From Drosophila persimilis (lineage: Eukaryota; Arthropoda; Insecta; Diptera; Drosophilidae): a stretch of DNA of 64,000 nt. The notes under the pieces were generated by a model. The model did not search any database and had not been told where the DNA came from. It saw nothing but the letters and a program-made list of their open reading frames with translations. Position numbers and translations under genes: made by a program. Shown piece by piece: positions 23,313 to 36,767 of this stretch (position 1 is the first letter of the stretch; each line of letters begins with the position of its first letter). Where the stretch lies: contig NW_020825289.1 in the NCBI RefSeq assembly GCF_003286085.1, forward strand, positions 21,912,001 to 21,976,000, in the 5' to 3' direction.

Positions 23313-26300
23313 GTCACAGTTGGTTGCAACTGGCGCCCCTGGATCATGCTTATATACGCTAGTAACTTCCGCCTAATGACAGTAAGTTGTGGTCCTAATT
23401 ATGGGTTGATAGACTCGTTAATTGTTCCGACCCGAGAAAGTTTGCCACTTGTTTGACATTAGTGATAATTTAAAGGATTGACTCCATAAAGTACTCCCAT
23501 CGAGGAAATCGATACACTATGTTCTTGGTCTAAGTGCCATTATAATGAAAATCACGACATTAGCCACACATACATAGCCACAAACACCGAACAAGCCGCC
23601 AAAGTTTCCTTTAAATTCTCACACATGAAGCTCTGGCCCGGACAAATCCAGTCCGTTCCGTGCGAAGCAAAACTTTGCGTTGGCCCTTCATATATCTTGA
23701 CTTGAGAAACTATGCAGCATCCGAGCATCTGAGCATCTGAGCATTCGAGCATCTTGTGCGACTATCGACTTGACTCGACTCGACTGTTTGTCTGCACGTT
23801 CTCCTTCTACGCCCCAGGTCACAAAGTTTCTGTGTTCAAATCTTCTGCATCTAGCTTTTAAGCTGGGACAATAAAATTCAAAACTTTTGTTCCCCCTGCA
23901 GCAGACCCGTGGCTTTGAAGACGGAGTTGGAGTAGAGCAGGGGTCGGGATTGGGCGGCATTCAATTCAATGGAATTTTTGTGTAAATTGCAGCTGAATGT
24001 TGGGAAGGGAATGTGGGTCCGTTCGGAATTAGTTGTTGACTTTATCGAATGCTGTTTCGTTCCATTCATTGTTGTGCTTGTTTGAGCAGCCCTGAGTGAA
24101 TTTTAATTAGTAGCCAGTCAGTTCCTGTCCCGCCTCCTCGAGCTAATTGTTTTCCATGGTAATGGAAGAAAAATGCGCTCCAGTTCGCTATGAAAATTCA
24201 ACGAGTAAGTAAAAGGAAAAATGTATTTCGAGTATGAGAACTAGAGTCAAGGGAAGACAAGCTAAACTTTTAATTCCGTTTTAGCAAATAAAAGTTCGGC
24301 TAGGTAAATGAACAGATACCGCAACCAGGAGACAAACTTTGAAACAAGTTCTTATCGCGACCACGCTCTCCCCATAACCAAGGGTACGGATTGAAGATAG
24401 GCAATCGCCTCCTAATAATCTGCCGACATGTGGAGCAATTTGTGAAGCTCTGCTGAAACGTGAGCTCCTGATAGAAATACACATAGCCTCACGAATACTG
24501 TCATAGCCAGACCCCAGACCCCAGACCAAAGACCTTGCTGGAAATTATAAATTCGTTGCTCAACTTTCCTCTGACGGTGGATCCACCTTTTTTTAAAGTT
24601 TTTTCAAAAGCGCCAAAAAATAATTTGGCTCTAAAAGTAACTACCTCCCCGTCGAAAATTGAGCGCCTGAGCTTTGACAGCAGAGCCATTAAGTCGGAGC
24701 ACGGAGCACGGAGCACGGAGCACAGGGAGCGTTTAATATCGGAACAAAGTTTCTTCTGCTTCTGACTTTGTCGAAAGAATTAAATTGGCCGGTTTTCGGG
24801 CACTAGAACTGTATGCAGAGCAGCTCAGCCAGAGATTCCATTATAGATATTGGGCATCACTCCTCTCATCTCGTGTTTGATCGGCATTAGTTGAACAAAA
24901 TGTGTCCTGGGGCCACTCAATCGCACTCCAAAGGCTCTTAGATCATCTCCCTAATGATAAGCCAACAGCCAGACCCAACACGAACAGCAAGGACAAATCA
25001 ATCAAATCGAACCGTCTTTGTCGGTTTGCCGGCCCAAAGCTTTGTTTGGACAACACTTGTCTTCTGGTTGTAAAATAGCGCCGCATGTATTTGCATTCAC
25101 ATCGAATGCTGAAAGCCACAACGAGCCTTATTACGATCCGAATACAATACAATGAGAAGTGCCCCCATAATCGTAAAGAAGCAAGCCATTCAGCCATTCG
25201 CTGCAAGTGGTTTCCTTTGGGGTACAGCAATTTGTATCTTGGCCAGTTGCCACCGTACCCCCTTGCCCAGCGTCGGGGGCGTGGGTGAAACAAAGGACGA
25301 AGACGGAGACAAGGATATGGCCACAGCCCGTCGGAAGTGTTGTGCACTGCATGTGAGCCACGGGCATCCGCCTCCGACAGACTGGCTCTAAGGAGTAGAA
25401 ATCGAATCGGAAGACGACTCCGGGTCGAGTCAGCGTTTATGGTAACGATGGTAACGACGCAGCAAAGACCACAGTAGCCGCTGAATCAGTGCTCCATCTC
25501 GTATAATAGTCGATAAGAATCGGTATGGGAATGGGGATGGGGCAGTGCAATCACATTGATCGGAGATTGATGTACCACAAGTAGTTGCCCCCATTTTGCG
25601 GCACTCAAAATTTAAAATCTGCGAGCACGCCCTGACCATGAATCCCCCCTGCCAAGTGGGGCGTTCCAGAGTTCCATGCTTGCGTGGCATGGGGTGAGTA
25701 GGCGGGAGAGCTTTGCCAGTTTGGAATCAATTTAGCGGAATGTAGCCAGATGTACGGGCCTCAAGCTACACTGTTTACGCTCCAATGTCTGTCCGTGGGC
25801 AGACCTTGAGAACTTGTGCCATTTTTTTTGGTAGCCTCGAGTCGCTATAAAGTGTTCCGTTTTACATGTGCCGGGCACTTTGCATTTGTTGGCCCAATTG
25901 ATTTTTAATGGCTCTATGCTTCTCCGACTCTGACTACGACAGAAATAACAAACACAAATTCGATTGCCTAACGGAAAGTTCGTGGGTCGTAAAATATTGA
26001 AATGACTTTCGGGGCCGCGCGGTGGGGGGTGATAAAAAAAACCCATCTCGATGGCGTCCCATATGCCACCCACTCAGGCCCAGTCGGGGAAGGGTCGGGA
26101 GTACAATCCGCCTGGGAGACGCCGCTTCTTGCGAAGCTTCCTGCAAATCCCATCAGCAGCAAACAAGAAGGCAAACAGTGCATAAGGAAGATGCCAGGTG
26201 CCAGGTGCCAGGTGCCGGGTGCCCGGTCCTGACTAATTGCGTTTCATTTGATTTCCGATTACGCACCGCGTAAGTAGGCCCTGCACAGTGGGTCGCAAAA

Positions 26301-26736
26301 GTAAATTTATGCTTCTCCTTTGTTACTGTTTTTACTGAGTGTTTTGCTCAGTGTTTATGTCAGTGACCAGACTTCAAAGGAAACAAGTTATGATCGTTAT
26401 TGGCGAGCTATGGTTTAATCGAAAGGTTACTTGGGAATCTGTATCCACTGTAGCTGTAACTCCAAACTCCCGTTTCCAGCTTCTCTACTCTGACAAATGC
26501 TGTGGCTCCTGTCATTAAATAAAGTGCGTTTGCATTTAAGTCGGCTTTGGGCTCTGTTCTTAAGCCTATTAAGGATGTTCCACTCCCCATCCTACCCCCT
26601 CCCATCTAACACTCCCGAAAATGTAACCTGTGGCTGGGGAAGGATACTTCCCACGCTGTCCTCAAAAAGTGTTCGCTAAAAAGTATGAAAGCTCCAGAAT
26701 AGGCCAAGGATACGAGTCTTTATTTTTCATGGAATT
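23313..26736. other. Intergenic, no supported gene
   Basis: Short tandem patches are seen: GAGCATCT units near 23717-23752, GGAGCAC units near 24698-24722, and CCAGGTG units near 26193-26225. Open frames are short and without motifs. Confidence 0.4.
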
Positions 26737-27853
26737 TTTATACCCGATACTCAAAATGAGTATTGGGGTATATTAGATTTGTGGTAAAAGTGGATGTGTG
26801 TAACGTCCAGAAGGAATCGTTTCCGACCCCATAAAGTATATATATTCTTGATCAGCATCAATAGCCGAGTCGATTGAGCCATGTCTGTCTGTCCGTCTGT
26901 CCGTCCGTCCGTCTGTCCGTCTGTCCGTCTGTCCGTCCCCTTCAGCGCCTAATGCTCAAAGACTATAAGAGCTAGAGCAACGATGTTTTGGATCCAGACT
27001 TCTGTGATATGTCACTGCTCCAAAAATATTTCAAAACTTTGCCCCGCCCACTTCCGCCCCCACAAAGGGCGAAAATCTGTGGCATCCACAATTTTGACGA
27101 TACGAGAAAACTAAAAACGCAGAATCGTAGAAGATGACTATATCTTCTAGAGTGCAAAATCTGAACGTATAATTATTACAGCCAGAATCACGAAAACAAT
27201 TTCACTCTTTCTCGCTCTGTCTCACTCTAACACACAGGTTTCATGGTCGGTTTTGCCAATTGCAAAATATGAGTTCAAGGATCTCAGAACCTATAAAAGC
27301 CAGAGCAACCAAATTTGGTATCCACACTCCTGTGATATCGGACCTTGACCGTTTCCTGTCCAAATTTCGCCACACCCCCTTCCGCCCCCGCAAAGGACGA
27401 AAATCTGGGACAACCACAAATCTCAGAGACTATTAAGGCTAGAGTAACCAAATTTGGTATACACACTCCTTTAAGATGTCACTATAAAACGTATATCTCA
27501 GAATTTCGCCCCACCCCCATCCGCCCCCACAAAGGACGAAAATCTGTTGCATCCACAATATTGCAGATTTGAGAAAACTAAAAACGCATAGAGAATGACC
27601 ATATCTATCCGGTTGCCGAATCTGGATCAGATCGGATCATTTTTGTAGCCAAAAGCAAGAAATCAATTTTTAGTGGCTACGCAGCGCCCGACGTCACGCT
27701 CAGACTGATTTTCTGTCTCTCTCGCACGCACTCTTTGTCGTGTCGTTAAATATTAGCGGCGTCTGCCGGAGGCGAGCCATACTGACTTAGTATCGGGTAT
27801 AACCGTAGAGTTGCGGTGTCCGCAGCAACTCACAACGTTCCCCCTCGTTTCAT
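26737..27853. mobile_element. DINE-1/ISY-like non-autonomous Helitron (Helentron) copy
   Basis: The left end starts with TATACCCGATAC and a palindromic pair ending TATTGGGGTATA. A conserved DINE-1 core follows: GTTTCCGACCCCATAAAG, then TATATATTCTTGATCAGC, then the TCTGTCCG microsatellite (26882-26938). The right end carries GTATCGGGTATA, a perfect 12-bp inverted match to the left end. After it come a GC-rich hairpin (GTTGCGG TGT CCGC) and the typical terminal GTTCCCCCTCGTTTT. Three diverged copies of an internal unit with CGCCC and CAAAGGACGAAAATCTG are present. Its length of about 1.1 kb fits the ISY class described in the obscura group. There is no coding capacity. Confidence 0.8.
26882..26938 (+). 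repeat. TCTGTCCG microsatellite within the Helitron
   Basis: A run of TCTGTCCG and CCGTCCGT units, the variable minisatellite typical of DINE-1 family elements. Confidence 0.85.
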
Positions 27854-30238
27854 TTTAAATTCATTGATTTGGCCTTTTGCCTTTGAAGAGCTACCACACA
27901 TACATTTCCCCTATCTTTAGAGGGCCCACACCCACCACAGCACACTCCAACAACCCGCCCCCCATCCCACTTCAGCATCATCGGCTCGTCATTGGCGTCC
28001 CATTTCATCCGACTCTTGACTCGATTGTGCCGACGACTGTATGGAGCCCGTAACAAATTTCGTTTCCTGATGGGCCCCCGATTCGCAGTTGGCAAACAAT
28101 TTCAATTGATTCCACTTTAATGGATAGATAATGTTGATCTCGCACAGCATAAGTCCCGACTTTGGGGTAAGGGAATTTTCAATAAAGGTAAATCATTTCG
28201 TTTATCGGAATCCAACTCCAATTAGCATTCATCTAAAATTCATTAGGTAGCTGTCAAGATCCATGAATGGGCCAGAGCCGCACGAATTGATGAAAATATT
28301 CATGATACTTAGTTACACAGCACTTCCTGTTTGGCTTCAGGAGATAGAGAGAAAGGACGAGCACATTTAATAACCGAAACACGCCTGAATGTGGCTTACA
28401 AGAAAATGCTAGCCATCAAGCTAGCAAAGCCGGAATAAGACCGGAATGGAAACCACTTGCTGCTGTTGGCCCATACACATAAACAGGCTCAAATGATACT
28501 ATGTATATTTTACTTTCTTTGGCCGCAATCTCAACACTTGACCAATCTCGAGACACTTGACCAGAGCCCTTTCGTCAGCGACATCTGCTGTCGAGGAAGA
28601 AGGTTCCTCTTAGCCGGGCTTACGGCTGGCAGCAATTAACAAAGCGAAAAGGAAAGAAAAGACAAGGGCCAGGACAAACTAGAGATGGTAACAGATTCCA
28701 ACACCGACAAAGGATAGTCCCATTCAGTTCAATTGAGGAGGAATTGTAAGGGATGGGTAACCAGGCCATGAAAACCGTCTACTGCTCTGCCTCTACTGCT
28801 CTACTGGTCTACTGCTGAGCTTTATGGCCAGGACCTTGTTGCGTGTTGGATAAGCATTAAAGTGAAAGCGAGCGTCGTCGAGACACAGGACAAACAGGAC
28901 AAGCAGCTGCCTGTTTGTCCGGGAAAATTCTACATAATGAGGAATTATGAATGCGTGAACACATAAAAGACGCGAGCTCTGCGAGCGGGGCGGAAAGATA
29001 GATCGTCGTGGCATATTGGCTCGGCCCTAGGCATTTTACCCCCTAATTGTTAGTTATTGGCCGTCGATGCCATAAAGGATGTGCCCCATCCGGCTGGGCC
29101 AGTAAATCACTTAGGGCAGGGCGACTTGTGTGCAGAGTCTGGTGCCGCCAGGGTCTGTGCATTTGATAATCTGATTACCACACATCCTAACCGTCCTCTC
29201 TAGCCGCCCCCTCGCGTAGAGTTGCTTAAGTCCTCCTCCCACCTCCCGCCTGCCTGCCTCATTTGCATGTGGCAATGTTAGCACCATCTGCAGCCCAGCA
29301 CAGCTCAGCATACGAGCACCGCTTGAGCACCTGGCAACATGTGTAAACTGTTATTCTATTATGTATGCAGAAAGTTCTGTTTAAGGAGAAGCAGTAGTAG
29401 GGGTAGGGGTAGGTAGGGCGGGTAGAGGTAGGGGTAGACATAAAATCTTAAGGCAATGGGCCTGACCATTCCATTCAGAACTTTCCCGGAACCCATTCAT
29501 ACTTTATGCTTCTGTTTACGATTATTTCCCACTACCTACCCACAACCTTAATGAGCTTCCTTCCTTTCGACTTTCGGAGGTCGTAAACTTTCAACTAAAC
29601 TGCTCCGAATTGGAGTGGCGGGCTTGAAGCTTACTTCTATTGAAGTAATCCTTGTGCTCAAGCTCCTGCGTACAATTAGCTAATTGTGCGATGGATAGAT
29701 GGGACTCTGCGATCTATTTTTGCGGGCAAATCAGCGCCCCATCTGTGGTCGTCTGGCAATCCCTTAATTGCCTTTTCGCCGAATCAGGCTGCGTTTACAT
29801 AAATCTGATGCCCTTTGACTCTGGCTGTGGCAGCACGAATTATGCCCCGGTCGAGCTGTTTGCCACCGCAGCAGTCACCAGCCCTCGGATAGCCTGCTTT
29901 TTCCAGGCGCTAGCTCTGGCATCATCTCTCAAGCTTTGATTTAGAGAGGGCCATGGGTCGGCATGTGGGTGGACAGCGTCACTGCCCAGGGGCCCAGGGG
30001 GATCGACCGCGTTTGACTGGCCAACATTTATTGGATGCCAATAACTACTCGCATTGTCTCGGCATTCGAATAGGGACATGTTTTGTGCCCGGGCCCTGAT
30101 GTTCTGACGTCTCCGATAATGTAGGCAGTGTTTGGCCAATTTACATACAACCCTGGGGCGAGGGTGGGGCTTTGGCTGGGACAGGGGCGAGAACTGTTGC
30201 CTGGTGGCCTCTTGATTGGCATGCCATAATGAAATTGT

Positions 30239-30261
30239 GTATGTGTGTGTGTGTGTGTGTT
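30239..30261. repeat. (GT)n microsatellite
   Basis: A run of about ten GT units. Confidence 0.9.
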
Positions 30262-30789
30262 TTGGGGCAGATTGCATTTTCTGTTGTCCATTTCCCTTTG
30301 TCGAAATTTGTGTTTCGCTTCGCAAGATTCGCTCAAAGGAATGCCTGCCTTCAGCAAAAGTTTTCCAAATAAATTAATGAGCCAAATTTTGAGATGAACC
30401 CACATTCCATAATTATACATCCATAATTCTGTTTTATTCGTATTGAAAAGTTTCATTTACATTGTTAGCATATCAAAGTGCACTTATCCATTGAGTGTAC
30501 ATACATATATATTTTGTAACCAAAAAAACCCTTGCCTTGCCTTGCCTTCCAGGGGTTTCCATCCTTTGATTATTGGCCTTTCTTTTTTAATCTTCATCTT
30601 TTTGTGCCGGCTGTCGGCTTCCTTTAGTATCGCCTCCTGTCGGTATCGTATCGATTGATTATGCTGAAACCGTTGAGTTAAATGGATTATTGAGCCTGCG
30701 AAGGGTTTCGTTTTTTTATTTTGAGTAATATTATTATAATTTGCCCAATACCCATTCGTATATGTCGGATCATGATATTATTCTCAGTG

Positions 30790-31075
30790 TATTTTGGTCT
30801 TTTTGCTGTCCAAGAATTCACTACGAGATTGTTCGCAGTGTTTTCTTTGGTTGCTGCTTTACGAATTGCCGTTTGCTCTTGTCCACTGTCTCTCCTATTG
30901 CCGTGCATGTTTGTTCTTGTCCACTGTCTGTCCCATTGCTGCGTAGGTGCTAGTGGGAGGGTGCGTAGGGAGAGAGACGACTGACGGCACACACCTGCCC
31001 ACCCCCGCGTAGTAATTTCGTTGGATGACGTGTCGCAATGGAAACAAATCCGCATTCCTACAGAAACCCGACCTA
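30790..31075 (+). repeat. Dispersed repeat, copy 1
   Basis: Shares with 53930-54140 the words GTCCAAGAATTCACTACGAG, CTTGTCCACTGTC, CCCATTGCTG, GTGCTAGTG and GAAACCCGAC in the same order and orientation. Inside it, a unit of about 36 bp with CTTGTCCACTGTCTCTCC / CTTGTCCACTGTCTGTCC is tandemly doubled. Confidence 0.65.
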
Positions 31076-31687
31076 TACATATAAAGGATTTCCCCTTCAA
31101 CGACCCTGAAATACACCGAAACATCGACACACGCACACACACTTACGGGGGTTCAACATTTATGGAATTCATTTATTTACATCAGTATTTAAACCATCGT
31201 TAAGTCTATTGATATTTTCAGCATAATTAACAGAGCTTGCAGGTGAATTTCCTTAACAGTTTTTTGCAATTTTTTGTGGTTCATTATTCACTAATTTATT
31301 GCACGATTACGATTTACACACAATGTGCTTAGTGGCTTACTTAATTAACACATAATCACATACGGCTAAAGTACGGCAACGGAATAGGATAACATTTAAC
31401 ATTTTACGATATAAATATGGTAATGATATTATATATACGATTTGTATGTACAGGAAATGTGTGCCGTAGGCCGCTATAATAAAATAGAAATTACGAGTAT
31501 GTCCAATTTTACTATCGCTTTTCCCACTTTTGGGGACATCCAAATTTCCAAAATAATATCCATGGAATGCCACTGGGGAGAGGTGTTGCAAAGGGTGGGG
31601 TGCAAGGTGCACAGTGCAAAGGGTTAAAGGGTTACTGGGTTTTCGAGTGGGGTTAGTGCATACACCAAAGTGAGATCAATGGTTCGC

Positions 31688-31762
31688 TTAGAGCTGCTCG
31701 TCGGCCGCCAAGGAGACCACCACCACCTCCTCCTCCTCCAGCAGCTCCACAATCAGTGTGCC
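31688..31762 (-). other. In-frame extension after the receptor stop codon
   Basis: After TGA (31765-31763) the same frame stays open for 24 codons to TAA (31690-31688). It would add a peptide with ELLEEEE, VVVV and a SLAADEQL end. It is either a readthrough extension or 3' UTR. Confidence 0.35.
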
Positions 31763-34700
31763 TCACCTCTTCTCACTGATGTTGGCCGAACGTCCGGCGG
31801 TGGGGCCACTGCCGGCAGCTGCCCCACCATTTCCGTGCTGTAATGGCATCGAGTCCTGGCGGTGAAAGCTGCCACCACGCATAGCTCCGCCTGCGCCTCC
31901 GCCTCCTTGATTATTGTTCATGTGCAACGAGGCTCGAAGATTGCCTCCCCCGCCTCCGGTGCCCACGCCCACGTAGGTGGAGCGACGCATCGACATTACG
32001 CTGGTGTTTTCCATCATGCCGGTCGCCGTGGAATGCTGCCGGAGGTGCGGCTGTCGCTTGACGCACATGCAGCAGAGATAGCGGTTGAAGTGCTGCCGAA
32101 ATACGCCGGACACGCAATAGAGTGCCACGGGATTGACGCACGAGTTGAGGAAGCTGAAAATTGAAAAGACATAACCCGATTTTAGTTCCCATCAAAGTTG
32201 CGGAATGATGCTGTAATCGGGCAGAGTCCCACCCCCGGCAGAAGATCCCGCTAATGCTACGAGTATGTGGAGGCCACCCAGTGGTCGTGCCGCATTCCGA
32301 GCATAACTTAGTCGGCGTCGCGTCCTCGGAGATGTCTCCTCTAGTTTGTGGAATTTTATTGAAGGGTTCTTATATGGTTTCCGCCCATTTGCATAAAATG
32401 TAAATTGCTTTCAGTGCGACGGCGCCCCTCCTCCAGCAACTCCTCCCTCCAACCACCAAATTGCTGACAAACATTATTTTCAGAGTTTTACGGCGCTAAG
32501 TGACGCCCAGAAAAGCTGTCGACAAAAATAAATTTACTATCAATTCCCACAGCGAGGGATACTCCTCGTATGAAGAGGCGAAGGAGAGTGCAGGCAGGCA
32601 TAATCTGTTTCAATTAAAAATTCTGCCACAAGCTGCGCCACAGGCAATGCAGGGGAAACCTGTCTGTGCGGGAAAACTTTAAAGAAAAATAAAAAAAGGA
32701 GAAGGTGAAGAAAAGCCAGCTGCATTCCTGCCAGCTGGTATATGTATGTGCCCCCATAAATTGTGACCCCTCGAGGAATGCATGCCCCATGCTGGGGATA
32801 AAAGAGGAATGTCCCCCAGCAGCAGAACAGCCAGAATTCAGACGAACTGCTGACTCCGCCGGACTGGACTGGAGCCTCACCTCGTGCAGAATCCCACGAT
32901 GCGAACCATGTGCCAGAAGCTGTCGAAATCCTCCTCGGCGGTGGGGTAGAAATGGTACCACAGCTCGAACACGTAGTACGGAAAGAAGCAAATGAAGAAC
33001 ACTGCAAAGATTTTTAGAGTTTAGAGCCAATTATTGCGCGACTTGCGCTGTGTGTCCGTGTGTGTGTACTTACCGACCACGAAGGCAACCACCATGCGGG
33101 CCACATGTCGCCGGGCCCGGGCCTGTGTCCGGCTCTGCACGCTCAGCTGCTCGCCGGGCATGTCGCGGGCACTCATGTGCAGCCGCTTGGCCATCATGAT
33201 GTACAGCACCGCGATGATGCACAGCGGCACCACATAGTAGATGGAGGCCTTGGCTGCCATCATATACCTGGAAGAGAGACCAGACCAGAACAAGGACCAA
33301 AGGTTTGGTTACTTGGAGACAGGATCTCATGTCCAAAGTTGATTAATTTCTCCTGTCCCTTGGGGGTGTCCCTCAGATCGTATAGTACGAGTATCGTAGG
33401 AGTTGCCTTGAGTACTTTTGAGTGGGCCGTCCCCCTCCGGAAATCGTTTCAATTTTAATAAGAGGATTTTGGCAAATTCCTAGCATTCCCCGCTCATATA
33501 CGAGTCCGGATGGAGGACATTCAATTACGCCTAAGCGCTTCGCATGGTCATAAAAAAAGCTGAAAAGTGTATGTGTATGGCTCCGCAACGCTCGTCTGAC
33601 AAGCTTTCAGCTTTCCCCATTTTCATGCCATTTTTTTTGGGTCTTATTGCGGTCCGAAGCACGTGCCAGCATCAGAAGCTTGAAACAAAAGACTCCTACC
33701 ATGCTTGGGCTGGGGGAGGGGAAAGATGCTTTAAATGAGAAATTAGCAAGCAGCGGATCTCCTGCAAATTACATCACAGACGGATTATGTGGTGGCAACA
33801 GCTGACGCACTGCTGCACGAAAGGATTTCCCAGGCAGGGCTTCGGGTAAAAGGAGCAAAAGGAGCAAAAGGAGCAGCAGGTGAAAGTGAAAGTTGCATTG
33901 GATGGCCCTGGTTGTAAACGGGGGGCATGTGGCACGGGCACGGGCATTAATGATTAATGCCGTCTGATGGCTTCCGATTTCCCCTTCCAGCGCCCTGAAG
34001 CTTCTGCGGCTTCTGCTTGAGCAAAGATAAGATGGCAAAGTTTTACTCTAACGGCCCCACAGTCATCATAAATTTGGAATCTCCTCCTCCCGAGCGTCAC
34101 CTTCGAGTTACCACCACTCTACTCCCAGCCAAAGGGAACGGATTCAGTCAAGTGGCCTGGCACTTCTGCTTGATTGGACACCTTGTCCTGTGGGCCTGGC
34201 CTGGCCTGCCCTGTAGCATTATCCGTAGACTAAATAAAGCCAAATGAGCCGAACAGATGCCAAATTGGCAAATTGATTGCTGCCGGCGACGTAAGGAGGG
34301 CCTAGAAGAACTTTGAGTTCGGAACTCACTTTGCATAAATCTTGGAGCGGAAGGGCGAGCAGACTCTGATGGTGCTGTTTCCGGCGGGCGTAGTCACCGG
34401 GTAGACGATGATGTCAGAGACCAGGAACGAGGGCATGCCCAGCAGAATGGCCATGATCCAGATGATCACCGCCGTAAAGACGGTCAGCGGCTTGGTCTGC
34501 AAACAAACATGGTAAGACACTGGACATGTCCAATGATGTACGTGCCTCTTCCTCCACTTACCTGCAGCTTTCTTAGGGGATTCACAATGGCACAGTAGCG
34601 CTCACCGGACAGGGCCGTCAGCGTGAAGACGGAGACTCCGATGGAGATGTCCTTGAAGAACTCGGTGATGCGACACATGTTCCGCTCAAAGGGCCAGCTC

Positions 34701-36767
34701 TCCTGCGTGTACACAATCGTGGCCACGGGCACGCACACCAGAATCACGAGCAGATCGGCCAGAGCCAGCGATAATATGTACCTGTAGAGGGGGAAAAACC
34801 CTTTAGTGCCACTCCTATTCTCATTCTCATTCCCCTTCTCATTCAGACATTGTCTGCTTTGCTGTTCACTCACGCGGAAGAGTTCTCTTCTGACTAGAAA
34901 TTCCTTTGTGTCTGCTCATTCGAAGGGGTTAAACCCTAACACACACAGACACGCTCGGACGCCTCAACTGAAAGGAATGATTTTTTCCAACAGGAAAAGG
35001 ATGTCGTAAACGATTCGACTGAATGATAACCACCAGTTGAGGGACCAGCATAACTTAAAGTAATATATGAGTACTGTAAAAGTTGTGGAAATAGTTTCGG
35101 AATGAGTGAAGTTGGTAGAGCTACAGGCAGCTACAGGAGTTATACATGAAAACCAGTAGAAACCACAAGACTCTCCCTCTACCATTCGTTGTTCCCATTT
35201 AAGTTGCGGTTGAGTGAAAGATTGGAAAAATTTGCGCCTGCCACTCGCCTTGACATTGGCTCCAACAACCTCCAGTGAACCGAGTTTGACTGAGGGAATT
35301 GTTAGACACCGCCACTAACGATTGTATGTGACATGAATCAAAATCTTACACATTTGCGGCCCAGTCTAGACTTTGTGTGTGGGAAACGAAGGGCGAACAA
35401 TGGGCTGCAATGGCCATCGCATCGCAATCACCATTACAATTAGGGAGCCCTTTGATTGCAGCTTCCGAAAAGCCAGCGAAAAGCGACTATTTGCAGGCAA
35501 TCAGAGCACCTCCACGATGCCACTTCCATTTCCATTTAATGGGAGCTGAATAAAGTACCAGATTCATTCATTTACAAAAGGGGCAAACCGAAAAACGAAT
35601 TCTTCTTGCGACAGACAGACAGACAGCTGACATTTGCTGGGACACAGAAAGTTTTGATTGAATTTCTATTTGAATTTATTTGAATTTTGCCAGTGACTGA
35701 GACTGACGCAAGAGCACATACAGATACAGATACAGATATAGGAGACAGAGTTTGGTACAAGTTTCGAAAAGTTAATAAACATTTGCCTAGACCATAGCTC
35801 TTTCCGCCTCCCCCCTTGTTCCAGCTGTGTCGTCAGCTGTTGGCTTCAGTTATGAAAGAGGCTTAGGGTCTCTGTGGCTCACCCTGCGTATACGCTATGT
35901 GTCGGTATCTTTTTGTCAATATATTTACAGAACGAGTACGAGTATCTGCTGCTGTAAAGTTAACAAGGAAATGGCTAAAAACTTTCTCCGCAGAACACGA
36001 ACTGCGGCAGCTTGTGGATCTCTGAGAAACTAGAGTAACTTGCGGTTGACATTTCCGTGGCTAATTCATTCAGTTTTTTCGGTTTTTTGTATCAGTATAT
36101 TTAATATTCACGAATCGCAGACAGCATATTGTCACACATTCTGTACATTTCCCGCCGAAAAGTTGGGCATATTTCTTGGCAACTTTTAATTTGGAGGTGG
36201 ATATACGAGTGTATTCTTCTATTGGAACAATAAAATCAAATACCACTCATAAGTCAGGCCATGAATTTTGAGTGGCTATTACAGCATTCGTGTTGGGGTG
36301 CAACGGAACTCATTTTCGGCTCGAATGAAACATTATTATTTATGGCCCCGGCGAGGGTTGCCCGAGGAGACACCGCGTACTTCCAGAAGCCACCTCCCAC
36401 TGTGCGTACGTGGGCGTGTGCGTGAGCGTGCCACTTACGTGTTGGGTATGTTCCGCATGGAACGATGCCGAAAGAAGATGATGACCAGTGTGCCGTTGCC
36501 CAGGACGCCCACGATGAAGATGAGCGTGTACAGCACGGTGACAATGTAAGTCTCCGGGCGTTCCAGGACGGGCACATACGGCCCATTGCCGCTGGCATTA
36601 TGCTGACCCAAAGATGACCCCGCGTCGGCGTCGAGGCTGTCGTTGCCCCCACTCCCACTGTCACTAGCGTTCCCCCCATTGGAGACACCGACTCCGCTCA
36701 GATCCAGGGGGGCATATGCCAGACTGGCTGCCAAAGACTGGCTCATGTCCATTAGGGCGGCGTACAT
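31763..36767 (-). CDS. CCHa1-R: CCHamide-type (bombesin receptor-like) neuropeptide GPCR
   Basis: A class A 7TM receptor of 473 residues. Exons: 36767-36439, 34781-34562, 34496-34330, 33267-33074, 33001-32881 and 32153-31763, all GT-AG and in phase. The N-terminus is long and Gly/Ser/Asn-rich, with sites for N-glycosylation. TM1 carries GNGTLVI. TM2 is LADLLVILVCVPVA, TM3 ends with ERY (DRY variant) and CAIVNPL, TM6 is VVFFICFFPYYVFELW, and TM7 is NSCVNPVALY (NPxxY). The C-tail is Gly/Asn/Ser-rich. The close match to bombesin receptor subtype 3-like receptors points to a CCHamide receptor. CCHa1-R is preferred over CCHa2-R from recalled chromosomal context only. A start at 36959 in the same frame is possible. 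The TGA stop is followed by 24 more open codons. Confidence 0.85.

Larger units (their letters stand above)
27854..31687. other. Intergenic 3' of the neuropeptide receptor
   Basis: Noncoding, with a (GT)n run near 30239-30261, a GGGGTAG-type patch near 29397-29440, and copy 1 of a dispersed repeat (about 30790-31075). No gene is supported. Confidence 0.4.

Noticed and set aside
26882..26938. Repeated TCTGTCCG units considered as a CRISPR-like array
   Set aside because: It is the microsatellite of a DINE-1 type Helitron, and the genome is animal.
31763..31770. AG|GTGAGG at the receptor stop considered as a splice donor
   Set aside because: No convincing acceptor or downstream exon with a better C-terminus was found; the TGA model is simpler.
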